A stretch of DNA of 64,000 bases from positions 186,001-250,000 of the forward strand of contig JAHHHN010000001.1 in the NCBI GenBank assembly GCA_019359325.1, read 5' to 3'. Shown here piece by piece: positions 8,376-16,346 of this stretch (positions within the stretch are counted from its first letter, which is position 1; the number at the start of each line of letters is the position of its first letter). The stretch is from Mojavia pulchra JT2-VF2. GTDB lineage: Bacteria; Cyanobacteriota; Cyanobacteriia; Cyanobacteriales; Nostocaceae. The notes under the pieces were generated by a model. The model was not told the origin of the DNA, searched no databases, and saw only the letters and a program-made list of their open reading frames with translations. Made by a program: the position numbers and the translations under genes.

Positions 8376-8739
8376 AATATTTGTATGCTTTCCGTACTCA
8401 GCCGCCTCTATACCGAGTGCAGCTTTGTGTGTTCATCTTATACGGCACCATAATGTAGCGCAATATGCCAAAATTCCTGCATTCCTGACTAAAAGCCCTT
8501 TTAAATGCCAACAATGTGCCGTGGCTAATGGCTAAGGACGTTAAAGCAATAATTTATACTCATATTTTTAACCATAGTCGTCGTGGTGTTTGCAGTAATC
8601 AGAATCAACAAACTAATCAACTAAAAATTAGCTATCTTGCCATCAGCCTGTTCATCAAGGCTGTTATTGCTAGCTCATAGACCTAATCATGGCAGGCGCG
8701 ATCGCACTCTAAAGTATTTCTGTAATATTGTTGTTTGTA
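8376..8739. other. Intergenic stretch with a flanking repeat
   Basis: About 360 bp between the HTH gene and the MazF-like gene. It contains the left 42-bp repeat at 8664-8705. A 51-codon plus-strand frame near 8527 has no supporting features. Nothing else recognised. Confidence 0.4.
8664..8705 (+). repeat. Left 42-bp imperfect direct repeat of the MazEF cassette
   Basis: Begins TTATTGCTAGCTCATAGACC and ends GGCAGGCGCGATCGC. Aligns without gaps to 9271-9312 at 34 of 42 positions. The final eight bases are a HIP1 octamer. The copies lie just outside both ends of the toxin-antitoxin genes. Confidence 0.7.
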
Positions 8740-9069
8740 TCACAACCCTAACCAACTTCGTAGGGATTGCTCTAACTGCTCGGCATCAATATCAGCCAAT
8801 TTACCAATCGTCACTACGACCAAACTCTCATGCACAGTATACAGTCCTCGCTTGACTGCTGTAGCCACATTTAGTCCTGCTACTTTCCATTCAGATAAAA
8901 CAAACTCACCATTAAGTAACGATGTGGTTTTGCTTGTTAACGGCGTGATCATGATGTCTTGCGATGGGTGTGACGCACTTACGACAACTGCGGGTCTTAC
9001 TTTTGAACGGGACAAGTCTGAAAAGGGGTATTGAACTAAGATAATGTCATTTTTGGAGTAGCTGGGCAT
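8740..9069 (-). CDS. mazF: MazF/PemK-family toxin (mRNA interferase)
   Basis: 109 residues. Recognisable PemK/MazF core: GDI-like opening KNDIILVQYPFSDL, then KVRPAVVVSASHPSQDIMI and PLTSKT, all features of the SH3-like barrel whose conserved Arg and Ser/Thr form the RNase site. I start at 9069 (MPSYSKND) because a GAGG lies about ten bases upstream and the protein then begins as MazF proteins do; more upstream ATGs (to 9147) run deep into the antitoxin gene. It overlaps the antitoxin frame by 23 bp. Predicted to cleave mRNA when unbound by its antitoxin. Confidence 0.85.
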   Translation of the reverse strand: MPSYSKNDIILVQYPFSDLSRSKVRPAVVVSASHPSQDIMITPLTSKTTSLLNGEFVLSEWKVAGLNVATAVKRGLYTVHESLVVVTIGKLADIDAEQLEQSLRSWLGL

Positions 9070-9250
9070 AGACATCATCCTCAGTGTTGTCCCAAACCGC
9101 ATCAAGAGATGATTGACTTGCTTGCAGCCAAAACTCGGCTTCATCATCAGGAAGCAGTGTTACTAATACTCTTGTGCCTTCAGGTAGCTCTACTGACTCC
9201 AGCAGTTCTATTTTTCCTTGTCGAACAGTAGCCCAAAGTGTTTTTAGCAT
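9047..9250 (-). CDS. Antitoxin of the MazF-like toxin
   Basis: 67 residues: an N-terminal beta-rich segment (MLKTLWATVRQGKIELLE, VELPEGTRVLVTLLP) like an AbrB/MazE-type swapped-hairpin DNA-binding domain, followed by an acidic C-terminal tail (DAVWDNTEDDVYAQLLQK) suited to wrapping the toxin. Immediately upstream of and overlapping mazF, the usual antitoxin-first order. It should repress its own promoter, which must lie between 9250 and the flanking repeat at 9271-9312 or within that repeat. Confidence 0.8.
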   Translation of the reverse strand: MLKTLWATVRQGKIELLESVELPEGTRVLVTLLPDDEAEFWLQASQSSLDAVWDNTEDDVYAQLLQK

Positions 9251-9270
9251 ATTTCTTGTTGACGATCTTG

Positions 9271-9312
9271 TTATAGCTAGTTCATAAATCCAATTACGAC
9301 AGGCGCGATCGC
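9271..9312 (+). repeat. Right 42-bp imperfect direct repeat of the MazEF cassette
   Basis: Begins TTATAGCTAGTTCATAAATC and ends GACAGGCGCGATCGC. Matches 8664-8705 at 34 of 42 positions. It is 21 bp upstream of the antitoxin start, so it may also overlap the cassette promoter or operator. Confidence 0.7.
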
Positions 9313-9330
9313 TGCAATTTCATCGCTTTG

Positions 9331-9549
9331 CTAGATGTTGCTCACCCACTCTAACGACGGCTTGCGCTGCGATTTTACACAATCCTGTAAGTAAAGATTG
9401 ATCAGGCTCTGATAGGAAATGCCGGTTTCTTCAGCTAGGGCTTTGAAATAATCAACGACATCCTCCTCAAGCCGAATTGTCACCTGCTTCTTCAGCTTCT
9501 TAATGTATGGATTTTTAACAGACTGGGAGAAATCGTACTCTTCTTTCAT
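9331..9549 (-). CDS. brnA: BrnA-type antitoxin
   Basis: 72 residues ending in a ribbon-helix-helix DNA-binding domain: strand KKQVTIRLEEDVVDYFKALA, then helices around ETGISYQSLINLYLQDCV. This matches BrnA/CopG-type antitoxins, which neutralise BrnT and repress the operon. Its ATG overlaps the stop of the upstream toxin frame (ATGA, 9546-9549), so it normally depends on coupled translation. The toxin gene is interrupted early, so this antitoxin is now effectively solitary. Confidence 0.85.
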   Translation of the reverse strand: MKEEYDFSQSVKNPYIKKLKKQVTIRLEEDVVDYFKALAEETGISYQSLINLYLQDCVKSQRKPSLEWVSNI

Positions 9550-9839
9550 AAGGAAAAACTTTGATATTGCTGACGCTCTTTTTTAGTAGCTTTTCGAGCC
9601 GAGATGATGCGGATAGCTTCCTCACTTTCCTGATACAGATGGCACACCAATAGTAAACGCAGTGAATCACTCATACCCAAAAGTATGTAGCGATCCTCTT
9701 CCATAGAATGCTCAGGGTCATAGAGCAAGCGGGCATTTTCATCATAAAAGGCACTTTCTGCCTCCTCGAACGATACACCATGCTTTTGCTCATTAGATCT
9801 AGCCTTGCGTTCATCTCACTCGAATATCAATTGACTCAT
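9546..9839 (-). pseudogene. brnT: BrnT toxin gene with an early stop codon
   Basis: Read from ATG at 9839, the frame gives MSQLIFE, a TGA at 9816-9818, then a complete BrnT body: DERKARSNEQKHGVSFEEA, AFYDENARLLYDPEHS, RYILLGMSDSLRLLLVCH and IRIISARKATKKERQQY. In BrnT proteins the residue after the F-E pair is a conserved Trp (FEWDE), so TGG to TGA is the simplest reading. Apart from that codon all 98 codons are open and the family length is normal. A fragment could restart at the TTG at 9728 but would lack the N-terminal strands. Likely a recent inactivation. Confidence 0.85.
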
Positions 9840-10029
9840 AATTACACTGTATTTACAATGTATATGATCAGCAAGTTAAGTGGGCTAGGAAATAGAAGTT
9901 TCTCAATACCCACTCCAAGCTCAACTTTAATCTGTGAGTAAGCAAGTCTCTGGAGATGCTTATGGTAGACGCGATCGCTCTCTAGATAATTTAAACTCAA
10001 GGTGAGACCGATCATTTGCAGCTTGTGTT

Positions 10030-10464
10030 ATGTCATCAACTTTAGATTCTTTACCACCTGCTCTTGCTAAAATTGTCCAGCGCTTCCAAAGGGCTTCTGA
10101 GCCTAAGCGACGCTACGAACAACTCATCTGGTACGCTCAGAAGCTGAAAGAATTTCCAGAAGCTAACAAGATACCAGAAAATAAAGTTCCGGGTTGCGTT
10201 TCTCAGGTTTATGTGACAGCAACGCTCGATGATGATCATGTTGTGTATCAAGGCGATTCTGATTCCCAATTAACCAAGGGTTTATTAGCACTGTTGGTTG
10301 AAGGGTTAAATGGGTTAACTCCCACAGAAATTGTCCAACTGACACCAGATTTTATTCAGGAAACTGGTTTAAACGTCAGCCTGACTCCTTCCCGCGCCAA
10401 TGGCTTTTATAACATTTTTAAAACCATGCAAAAAAAGGCGTTGGAATGTAAGTTAGAACAATAG
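10030..10464 (+). CDS. sufE: SufE-family cysteine desulfurase activator
   Basis: 144 residues of the SufE fold. SufE accepts persulfide sulfur from SufS and passes it to the SufBCD scaffold for iron-sulfur cluster assembly. The acceptor Cys is in the loop NKVPGCVSQVYV, and the typical LPPALAKIVQRFQ opening and NGFYNIFKTMQKKAL C-terminal helix are present. It stands apart from a suf operon, as is common in cyanobacteria. The next gene (alpha/beta hydrolase) starts 23 bp downstream on the same strand, so the two may be co-transcribed. Confidence 0.93.
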   Translation: MSSTLDSLPPALAKIVQRFQRASEPKRRYEQLIWYAQKLKEFPEANKIPENKVPGCVSQVYVTATLDDDHVVYQGDSDSQLTKGLLALLVEGLNGLTPTEIVQLTPDFIQETGLNVSLTPSRANGFYNIFKTMQKKALECKLEQ

Positions 10465-10487
10465 TAATGAGTATTGAGTAAAAACTC

Positions 10488-11399
10488 ATGTCTACCAATT
10501 TGTTATCAACTAATGATGCTGTTGGATTTGGTGGAGTAGTTCAAGAATTTCTCTGGAATTGGGAAAATCAATCATTGCGAGTGGTTTACGAAACCCTTGG
10601 CCAAGGTTCACCACTATTGCTACTACCATCTTTCAGCAGCGTTTCTACACGCGAAGAAATGGGTGAACTTGCTAGATTACTAGCCCCGCATTTTCAAGTT
10701 GTAGCTGTAGATTGGCCGGGTTTTGGTGAATCTTCTCGACTCAGTTTAGATTACCGTCCAGAGTTATATCAGCAATTCCTAGAAGATTTCGTCAAATCTG
10801 TCTTTAATACAGCAATTACTGTCTTAGCCGCTGGTCATGCTGCTAGTTATGTGTTGAAGTTAGCTGTAAAACAGCCTGCTGCTTTTGCAAAAATTGTCTT
10901 AGTGGCTCCCACTTGGCGCGGCCCTTTGCCCACAATGGGGGCAAATCCCCAAGTAGCGGGTATGGTCAGAGGATTGGTGCGATCGCCTATTGTTGGTCAA
11001 ATTCTCTACAAGCTCAACACTCTGCCATCTTTCTTAACTTTTATGTACCGCCGCCACGTTTTTGTAGACGCGGCTAGATTGACACCCAGTTTCATCGAGA
11101 AGAAGTGGCAAACAACTCAAAAACCAGGAGCGCGATATGCTTCGGCTGCCTTTGTGACTGGTAATATCGATGCTGTACACGAGCAATCTGACTTTCTAGC
11201 ATTAGTGCAATCGCTTTCTGTGCCATTGATGATAGTAATTGCAGAATCTTGTCCGCCCAAATCAAAAGCAGAAATGCAGGCTATGGCGGCCTTACCAGGA
11301 GTAAGCAGCGTTGTGCTTCCTGGTTCTTTGGGACTGCATGAGGAATATCCAGCCGCCGTTTTAGAAGCCGTGCTGCCTTTTTTAAAGGCGCTATCATAG
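10488..11399 (+). CDS. Alpha/beta-fold hydrolase
   Basis: 303 residues with the alpha/beta hydrolase layout: oxyanion strand region GSPLLLLPSFSSVSTREE, VVAVDWPGFGESSR, and a nucleophile-elbow position where GHAASYVLK stands in place of the classical G-x-S-x-G (A for S by my alignment). A C-terminal His is seen in LGLHEEYPA. The missing nucleophilic Ser suggests a non-hydrolytic or altered chemistry, unless my alignment of the elbow is off by a turn. No signal peptide. Probably in an operon with sufE 23 bp upstream. A Zur-box-like site begins 3 bp after its stop. Confidence 0.8.
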   Translation: MSTNLLSTNDAVGFGGVVQEFLWNWENQSLRVVYETLGQGSPLLLLPSFSSVSTREEMGELARLLAPHFQVVAVDWPGFGESSRLSLDYRPELYQQFLEDFVKSVFNTAITVLAAGHAASYVLKLAVKQPAAFAKIVLVAPTWRGPLPTMGANPQVAGMVRGLVRSPIVGQILYKLNTLPSFLTFMYRRHVFVDAARLTPSFIEKKWQTTQKPGARYASAAFVTGNIDAVHEQSDFLALVQSLSVPLMIVIAESCPPKSKAEMQAMAALPGVSSVVLPGSLGLHEEYPAAVLEAVLPFLKALS

Positions 11400-11402
11400 G
11401 CA

Positions 11403-11415
11403 GATAATGATTATC
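11403..11415. promoter_or_regulatory. Zur-box-like palindrome upstream of the COG0523 GTPase
   Basis: GATAATGATTATC, a perfect 6-1-6 palindrome, 20 bases before the ATG at 11436. The identical 13-mer lies upstream of the ZnuA-type gene (14735-14747). It fits the TGATAATnATTATCA consensus reported for Zur in Anabaena. A Fur box would look similar; the two downstream genes favour Zur. Confidence 0.75.
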
Positions 11416-11435
11416 ACTACAGTTGCTTTGAGATT

Positions 11436-12407
11436 ATGATCTCTGCGGAAACCTCGAATTCTGTACCTGTAACCGTTCTGACTGGCTATCTCGGTGCAGG
11501 TAAGACGACCTTATTAAATCACATCCTCACCTACGAACACGGCAAAAAAGTTGCTGTCATCGTTAATGAATTTGGGGAAGTGGGCATTGATAATCAACTG
11601 GTTATTGATGCAGATGAAGAAATTTTTGAGATGAATAATGGCTGTATCTGTTGTACAGTACGCGGTGACTTGATTCGCATCATCGGCAACTTGATGAAGC
11701 GCCGCGATAAGTTTGATCATCTAGTGATTGAAACTACTGGTTTAGCTGACCCTGCGCCAGTGATTCAAACATTCTTTGTCGATGAAGATATGCAAAACCA
11801 ACTGTCGTTAGATGCAGTGGTAACAGTTGTAGATGCCAAGCATATCTGGCAGCATTGGGAGGCGGATGAAGCCCAAGAACAGATTGCTTTTGCCGATGTA
11901 ATTTTATTAAATAAAACTGATTTAGTAGCACCAGATGTATTAGAAGAATTAGAAAAGCGGATTCGGGGGATGAATGCTTTAGCGAAAATCTACCGTACCC
12001 GCAACTCAGAATTATCAATGGATGCGCTGTTGGGTGTGCAAGCCTTTGACCTAAATCGCGCTTTGGAAATTGACCCAAATTTCTTAGGTGAAGATGCCCA
12101 CGTACATGATGAAACTGTCTATTCTGTAGCTTTGGTAGAAAAAGGTGCAATTGATGGACAAAAATTAAACAATTGGATGACTGAGTTACTACGTACCCAA
12201 GGGCCAGATATTTTCCGAATGAAAGGCATTTTGAATATTGCTGGGGAAGATAATCGTTTTGTATTCCAAGGTGTGCATATGATATTTGATGGCAGACCCG
12301 ATCGCCCCTGGAAACCCAACGAAACCCGTAAAAACGAACTAGTCTTCATCGGTCGCAATCTGAATGAAGCCAAACTTAAACAAGATTTTCTCGCCTGTCT
12401 AGTTTAA
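11436..12407 (+). CDS. CobW-family (COG0523) GTPase, putative zinc metallochaperone
   Basis: 323-residue G3E-family P-loop GTPase. Walker A is LTGYLGAGKTTLLNH; the metal-binding GCICC (CxCC) motif lies in NNGCICCTVRGDL; Walker B/switch is ETTGLADPAP; the base-specificity motif is LLNKTDL. The C-terminal CobW domain ends near GRNLNEAKLK. COG0523 proteins under Zur control (ZagA/YciC type) deliver Zn to target enzymes in zinc shortage. The Zur-like box just upstream supports that reading over a cobalamin role. A WD40 gene follows 182 bp downstream in the same direction. Confidence 0.9.
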   Translation: MISAETSNSVPVTVLTGYLGAGKTTLLNHILTYEHGKKVAVIVNEFGEVGIDNQLVIDADEEIFEMNNGCICCTVRGDLIRIIGNLMKRRDKFDHLVIETTGLADPAPVIQTFFVDEDMQNQLSLDAVVTVVDAKHIWQHWEADEAQEQIAFADVILLNKTDLVAPDVLEELEKRIRGMNALAKIYRTRNSELSMDALLGVQAFDLNRALEIDPNFLGEDAHVHDETVYSVALVEKGAIDGQKLNNWMTELLRTQGPDIFRMKGILNIAGEDNRFVFQGVHMIFDGRPDRPWKPNETRKNELVFIGRNLNEAKLKQDFLACLV

Positions 12408-12489
12408 ATGTGATTGGGCATTGGATAAAGAAGACAAGGAGCATGGGGGATGGGGGGACAAGAAGCAAGAGTTAATCATGGTTCTTTCC

Positions 12490-12521
12490 CCTTGTCACCT
12501 TGTCTCCTTGTCACCTTGTCT
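12490..12521 (+). repeat. Short tandem repeat, (CCTTGTCW)x4
   Basis: Four perfect 8-bp units alternating CCTTGTCA and CCTTGTCT in the spacer before the WD40 gene. Such short tandemly repeated repetitive sequences are typical of heterocystous cyanobacteria. Confidence 0.85.
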
Positions 12522-12589
12522 CCCCTGCTAATATCTCCCTGCACAAGCTGCTTTTTCCTAGTCCCCAGCCCCTCTTCACCCATATAACT

Positions 12590-13627
12590 ATGAGTTCTAT
12601 AACCAGCCAATCCAAGATATTTGAAGAACACTTTTCAGTGTTGCTTGCAGATTATGTAACTGCGATCGCTTGGTCGCCTGATGGTACAACCCTAGCAGCA
12701 ACTTCCGCCGCCGGGGAAGTAGTGCTGTGGAATAATGACGACTTAGCAATTTTGCAGACTGGTAATGGTAAATCAGTTGATTGCATCGCTTATTCCCCGG
12801 ATGGGAAATTTTTAGCGATTGGGGGACAGGATGGACAGGTAAAAATTTGGCGCGAAACTGAATTAATTGCCACTTTGGAAAATGCCCCTGCATGGGTTGA
12901 CAAGCTAGCTTGGAGTCACACCAGTAACCAACTGGCTTTTAGCTTGGGGCGTTATGTCCAAGTTTGGGATGCTGATACTAACGAGATTGCCATCACGTTG
13001 AATTTTGACAACTCATCTGTATTAGGTATTGATTGGCGCAGGGATGGACAGTACTTAGCTATAAGCGGTTATCAAGGAGTCAAGATTTGGCACACTCAAG
13101 ACTGGGATGATGAACCATACATCCTATCTATGCCTAGTGTTAGTGTCGCTATGGCTTGGTCGCCTGATGGTAAATTCCTGGCTTCTGGCAACATGGATCG
13201 CAGCGTTACCGTTTTGGAGTGGGAAAACCCCGACCCTTGGGTAATGCGTGGCTTTCCTGGTAAGATTCGTCACTTAGCATGGTCAGAAGCTACTACCCAA
13301 TTGGGTGCGCCGCTTTTGGCATCCTCTAGCGTTGAAGGCATTGTAGTTTGGCAAAAGTTGGAGGATGATTCTTTGGGTTGGGAAGCGCGAGTATTAACTA
13401 ATCATGTTGGTGTGATATCTGCGATCGCCTTTGCACCCCAAAGTTTTCTACTCGCTTCTGCTGCTGCTGATGGCTGGCTATGCTTATGGGACGAGGCACA
13501 GGAAGTTAGTCAAATTCTCACAGGTGTATCAGCAGGAGTTTCGTGTTTAGCTTGGCATCCCCAAAGTCAACTACTTGCCGCAGGTGGCGAACAAGGAGAA
13601 TTGCTCGTTTGGTCAAAGGTTTCTTGA
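12590..13627 (+). CDS. WD40-repeat protein
   Basis: 345 residues forming about seven WD40 blades, a beta-propeller used as a protein-interaction platform. Repeated units are visible: AIAWSPDGTTLAATSAAG with VVLWNND, CIAYSPDGKFLAIGGQDG with VKIWRE, and AMAWSPDGKFLASGNMD, ending ELLVWSK. I start at 12590 (MSSITSQSK); upstream codons to 12500 translate the short tandem repeat. No signal peptide or enzymatic domain. It follows the COG0523 GTPase on the same strand and might share the Zur-controlled transcript, but the 182-bp spacer with repeats makes this uncertain. The partner is unknown. Confidence 0.88.
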   Translation: MSSITSQSKIFEEHFSVLLADYVTAIAWSPDGTTLAATSAAGEVVLWNNDDLAILQTGNGKSVDCIAYSPDGKFLAIGGQDGQVKIWRETELIATLENAPAWVDKLAWSHTSNQLAFSLGRYVQVWDADTNEIAITLNFDNSSVLGIDWRRDGQYLAISGYQGVKIWHTQDWDDEPYILSMPSVSVAMAWSPDGKFLASGNMDRSVTVLEWENPDPWVMRGFPGKIRHLAWSEATTQLGAPLLASSSVEGIVVWQKLEDDSLGWEARVLTNHVGVISAIAFAPQSFLLASAAADGWLCLWDEAQEVSQILTGVSAGVSCLAWHPQSQLLAAGGEQGELLVWSKVS

Positions 13628-13888
13628 GATCAATGATTGAAACATCAGGTTATATGTGAATATACTTTTTTAATTGAAGTAATTACATATAAGCCTTTCC
13701 ATAAATAGCCACTACTTTCGTTTTAAAGTTGCTTTTTATGCAATATCTACTTACGTAGCTAGATTCAAATCTGTAACCCAATCTGGGCACTAATTAAAAA
13801 TTTAACAGTCTTTAGCCTCAGTAATCGCTGTTGAACGTAGCCAATTTATTGGCTATGCTGTATCAGCAGCAGTCTGTATGTATGAATT

Positions 13889-14161
13889 ATGAACATAGCC
13901 AAACTGATTTTGCTTGCTTGTCCTCTACTTCTGACATCTGTGTTGCTGATAGCTAATCCAGCACAGGCATCTGGGATGAAATCTGCATCGGCTACACAAT
14001 TTATGAATGTAGCATCTGTATTACCAATTCCCGATTTAGTAACCCCCCAGGTGGCTCCACAATCCAATCCGATTATTGATCAAGTTGGTTGCAATTGCGC
14101 TAACTGTGTTCAGTCTAAATTTCAGATGTTGCAAGGTAAGCTACCATCTGTCGGTTTTTAA
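13889..14161 (+). CDS. Small secreted protein with C-terminal Cys motif
   Basis: 90 residues. A clear signal peptide (LILLACPLLLTSVLLIA, cleavage likely after PAQA) leads to a short mature part of about 63 residues. Near the C terminus is VGCNCANCVQSKFQML, with three Cys in a CxCxxC arrangement that could hold a metal or disulfide. I do not recognise a named family. It lies between the WD40 gene and the ZnuA-type gene on the same strand, so a role in periplasmic metal handling is conceivable but only inferred from position. Confidence 0.6.
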   Translation: MNIAKLILLACPLLLTSVLLIANPAQASGMKSASATQFMNVASVLPIPDLVTPQVAPQSNPIIDQVGCNCANCVQSKFQMLQGKLPSVGF

Positions 14162-14772
14162 TAAAGTTGAAATTATTAGTTATCAGGGCACAGCAATGAA
14201 TGTTGTGCTTTTATTATTTCAAAGTGTTACGAACGCTTCAAATATTAAATATTTTAGATTCCGCAAAATATTGTTGTTAATGATATGCCATTTCTAGCCT
14301 AGTTAATATATCTTGGGTAAGACGAAACAGCAGCGCCTATAGAAAAATCCGCAAACAACTCACCAGAAGCTAATCTCCGGGCATCCACACGTCATTTAGC
14401 TGCCGCTACAATTTTTTAAGATTTATGACTAGCTCCGCGCCACCACCCCGTATTAGTAATCAGCGCTATCATCACCATATTCCACACCTTAAGTTAATTA
14501 TCTTTATCAATTTGCGGCTTGATGCAGACACATAAGGAAAGTGGGGTAATTAACGCTTTAGCAACTTAGTAAAACAAGCGTACTAAATACAGCTTACTGG
14601 CTACGAACCCTTGCATTGCTTTCTAGATCGTACTCTTGCCAGTAATCCTAGGATTAGTTACTCTAACATCTGCCAGCTTATAAGGCGTTAACAGATCAGT
14701 TTTGAACTTCTAAGATTTCACTGATTAACTAAATGATAATGATTATCTTTATTATAAAATCAGTCGGAGTGA
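14162..14772. other. 611-bp intergenic region upstream of znuA
   Basis: No credible gene. It holds the Zur-box-like palindrome at its right end (14735-14747). The remainder has many stops in all frames and no strong hairpin followed by a T run. Confidence 0.5.
14735..14747. promoter_or_regulatory. Zur-box-like palindrome upstream of the ZnuA-type gene
   Basis: GATAATGATTATC, identical to 11403-11415, set in an AT-rich context (TTTATTATAAAATC just downstream could hold a -10 element). It ends 25 bp before the first ATG of the lipoprotein gene, where a bound repressor would block transcription. Confidence 0.75.
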
Positions 14773-15765
14773 ATGATGCTAAAAAAATTATCAACAATTA
14801 ATTCTTTACGTGCTGCTTTTGTTGCCCTGGCTATTGGATTGGTTGGCTGTGGAAACCAAGCTACAAGCACCTCATTAACTCAAACTGCTAGAGTTAACGA
14901 GAATTTGCCTCAAGTTGTAGCAACGACAAGTGTGTTGTGTGACTTAACTCAACAGGTTGCTAAAAATACTATTAACCTTACCTGCTTGATTCCCCCTGGT
15001 ACAGACCCTCACATTTACCAGCCAAAGCCTGAAGATCGCCAAGCTCTTGAACAAGCTAATCTCATTCTCTACAATGGCTATAACTTAGAGCCTAGGTTAA
15101 TTCAAATCATTAAAGCAATTAAAAGTCCTGCGCCTAAAATTGCTGTTGGGCAACTTGCGGTTCCAAAACCACAGAAGTTTCGGGAAGACGGCAACATAGT
15201 AACTGACCCTCATATTTGGCATGATGCGAAGAATGCTATCAGAATGGTGGAGGTAATTAATAGCAACCTGGGAAAATTAGAACCTAACAATGTAAAAACT
15301 TATAGCAGCAACACGAAAAAAATCACTAACGAACTCACTCAAATAGATCGCTGGATAAAATTAAGAATTGCTAGTATTCCTACCAATCACCGCAGATTAG
15401 TTACAAACCACAATGCACTCGGTTATTATGCTAAAGCTTACGGTCTTTCTTTAGCTGGTGCTTTAGAAGGACTAAGCACTAAGGCGAATCCGACAACCGC
15501 ACAAGTGAAGAATTTGGCTAAAAATGTTCAACGGGCTAAGGTAACGAAAATTTTTTCCGAGACGTCAATGAACTCTAAGTTGATTAAGTCTGTAGGCGCA
15601 GAGGCGAAAGTGAGAGTTTCAGCAAGAAAACTTTATACCGATGGGATAGGAGAAGTAGGAAGTGAAGGGGAAAACTATCAAAGAATGATGGTTGCCAATA
15701 CGCGCACAATTGTAGAAGGGTTAGGAGGGACGTACCTAATATTTGAACCGAAAGCTTCCCAATAG
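14773..15765 (+). CDS. znuA: ZnuA-type metal ABC transporter substrate-binding lipoprotein
   Basis: 330 residues of the cluster A-I (ZnuA/TroA/MntC) metal-binding protein family. The N terminus has a lipobox (AIGLVGCGN), so it is anchored outside the cytoplasmic membrane. Metal ligands are seen in GTDPHIYQPKPED, in VTDPHIWHDAKNA and in HRRLVTNHNALGYY. The His-rich loop usual in high-affinity ZnuA is absent, so manganese specificity cannot be excluded from the protein alone; the Zur-like box argues for zinc. No permease or ATPase gene is adjacent. Starts at 14773 and 14776 are both possible; GGAG spacing favours the second ATG. Confidence 0.85.
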   Translation: MMLKKLSTINSLRAAFVALAIGLVGCGNQATSTSLTQTARVNENLPQVVATTSVLCDLTQQVAKNTINLTCLIPPGTDPHIYQPKPEDRQALEQANLILYNGYNLEPRLIQIIKAIKSPAPKIAVGQLAVPKPQKFREDGNIVTDPHIWHDAKNAIRMVEVINSNLGKLEPNNVKTYSSNTKKITNELTQIDRWIKLRIASIPTNHRRLVTNHNALGYYAKAYGLSLAGALEGLSTKANPTTAQVKNLAKNVQRAKVTKIFSETSMNSKLIKSVGAEAKVRVSARKLYTDGIGEVGSEGENYQRMMVANTRTIVEGLGGTYLIFEPKASQ

Positions 15766-15848
15766 TCTCAGCAGGAAAATAGAGGCGATCGCCTACAATC
15801 AAAAGATAATTCAACAGCGATCGCTTTGTTACATTATTGAACCTGGCT

Positions 15849-16346
15849 TCACCATCCCCAAGTACCGGGAGAACCTTTGAATGGCCCAACTATATCACTG
15901 GTGATCCAGCCACCGTAAAAGTTACCTGGTTGCGGTTGCACTTTTTCGCCATCGACATAGCAAGCATCCATAATATGGGCGTAAAAAGCTATATGGTCTT
16001 TTAAAGATGCAAAGTTAGAGGTGGGATTAGGGTAAAACCAACCAGCATTTTCTACTTCTTTATCGCCGACACGAAGAGTATAATAACCTGCACGTCCTTT
16101 CCACTCGCAAAAGCTAGATTGTGGTGTCAAAAACAAGTATTCCATTTTGATATCAGCGGGTGGAATATAGTAAACAGGTGGGTGGCTAGTTTCTAAAACA
16201 CGCTTGGCATTGTGAGTATCTACAATTTTTACCTCATTGAATATTATCTCAATATGTTTATTTGTTTCCTCAAGGCGCGGAGGGCGTGGATAATCCCAAA
16301 CTGATTCCTGTCCAGGAGAGGGTTCGATGCGTTGAGGGTAAACCAT
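15849..16346 (-). CDS. DUF427 protein
   Basis: 165 residues, cytosolic. The DUF427 beta-rich core is clear: RVLETSHPPVYYIP, then SFCEWKGRAGYYTL and NAGWFYPNP, followed by DHIAFYAHIMDACYVDGE. Family members are small beta proteins of unknown biochemical role found widely in cyanobacteria and actinobacteria. The gene is convergent with znuA (83 bp apart, spacer holding two HIP1 sites). Nothing unusual in length. Confidence 0.85.
   Translation of the reverse strand: MVYPQRIEPSPGQESVWDYPRPPRLEETNKHIEIIFNEVKIVDTHNAKRVLETSHPPVYYIPPADIKMEYLFLTPQSSFCEWKGRAGYYTLRVGDKEVENAGWFYPNPTSNFASLKDHIAFYAHIMDACYVDGEKVQPQPGNFYGGWITSDIVGPFKGSPGTWGW

Noticed and set aside
8527-8682. 51-codon plus-strand frame MAKDVKAIIYTHIF
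   Set aside because: Overlaps the cassette repeat and shows no family resemblance.
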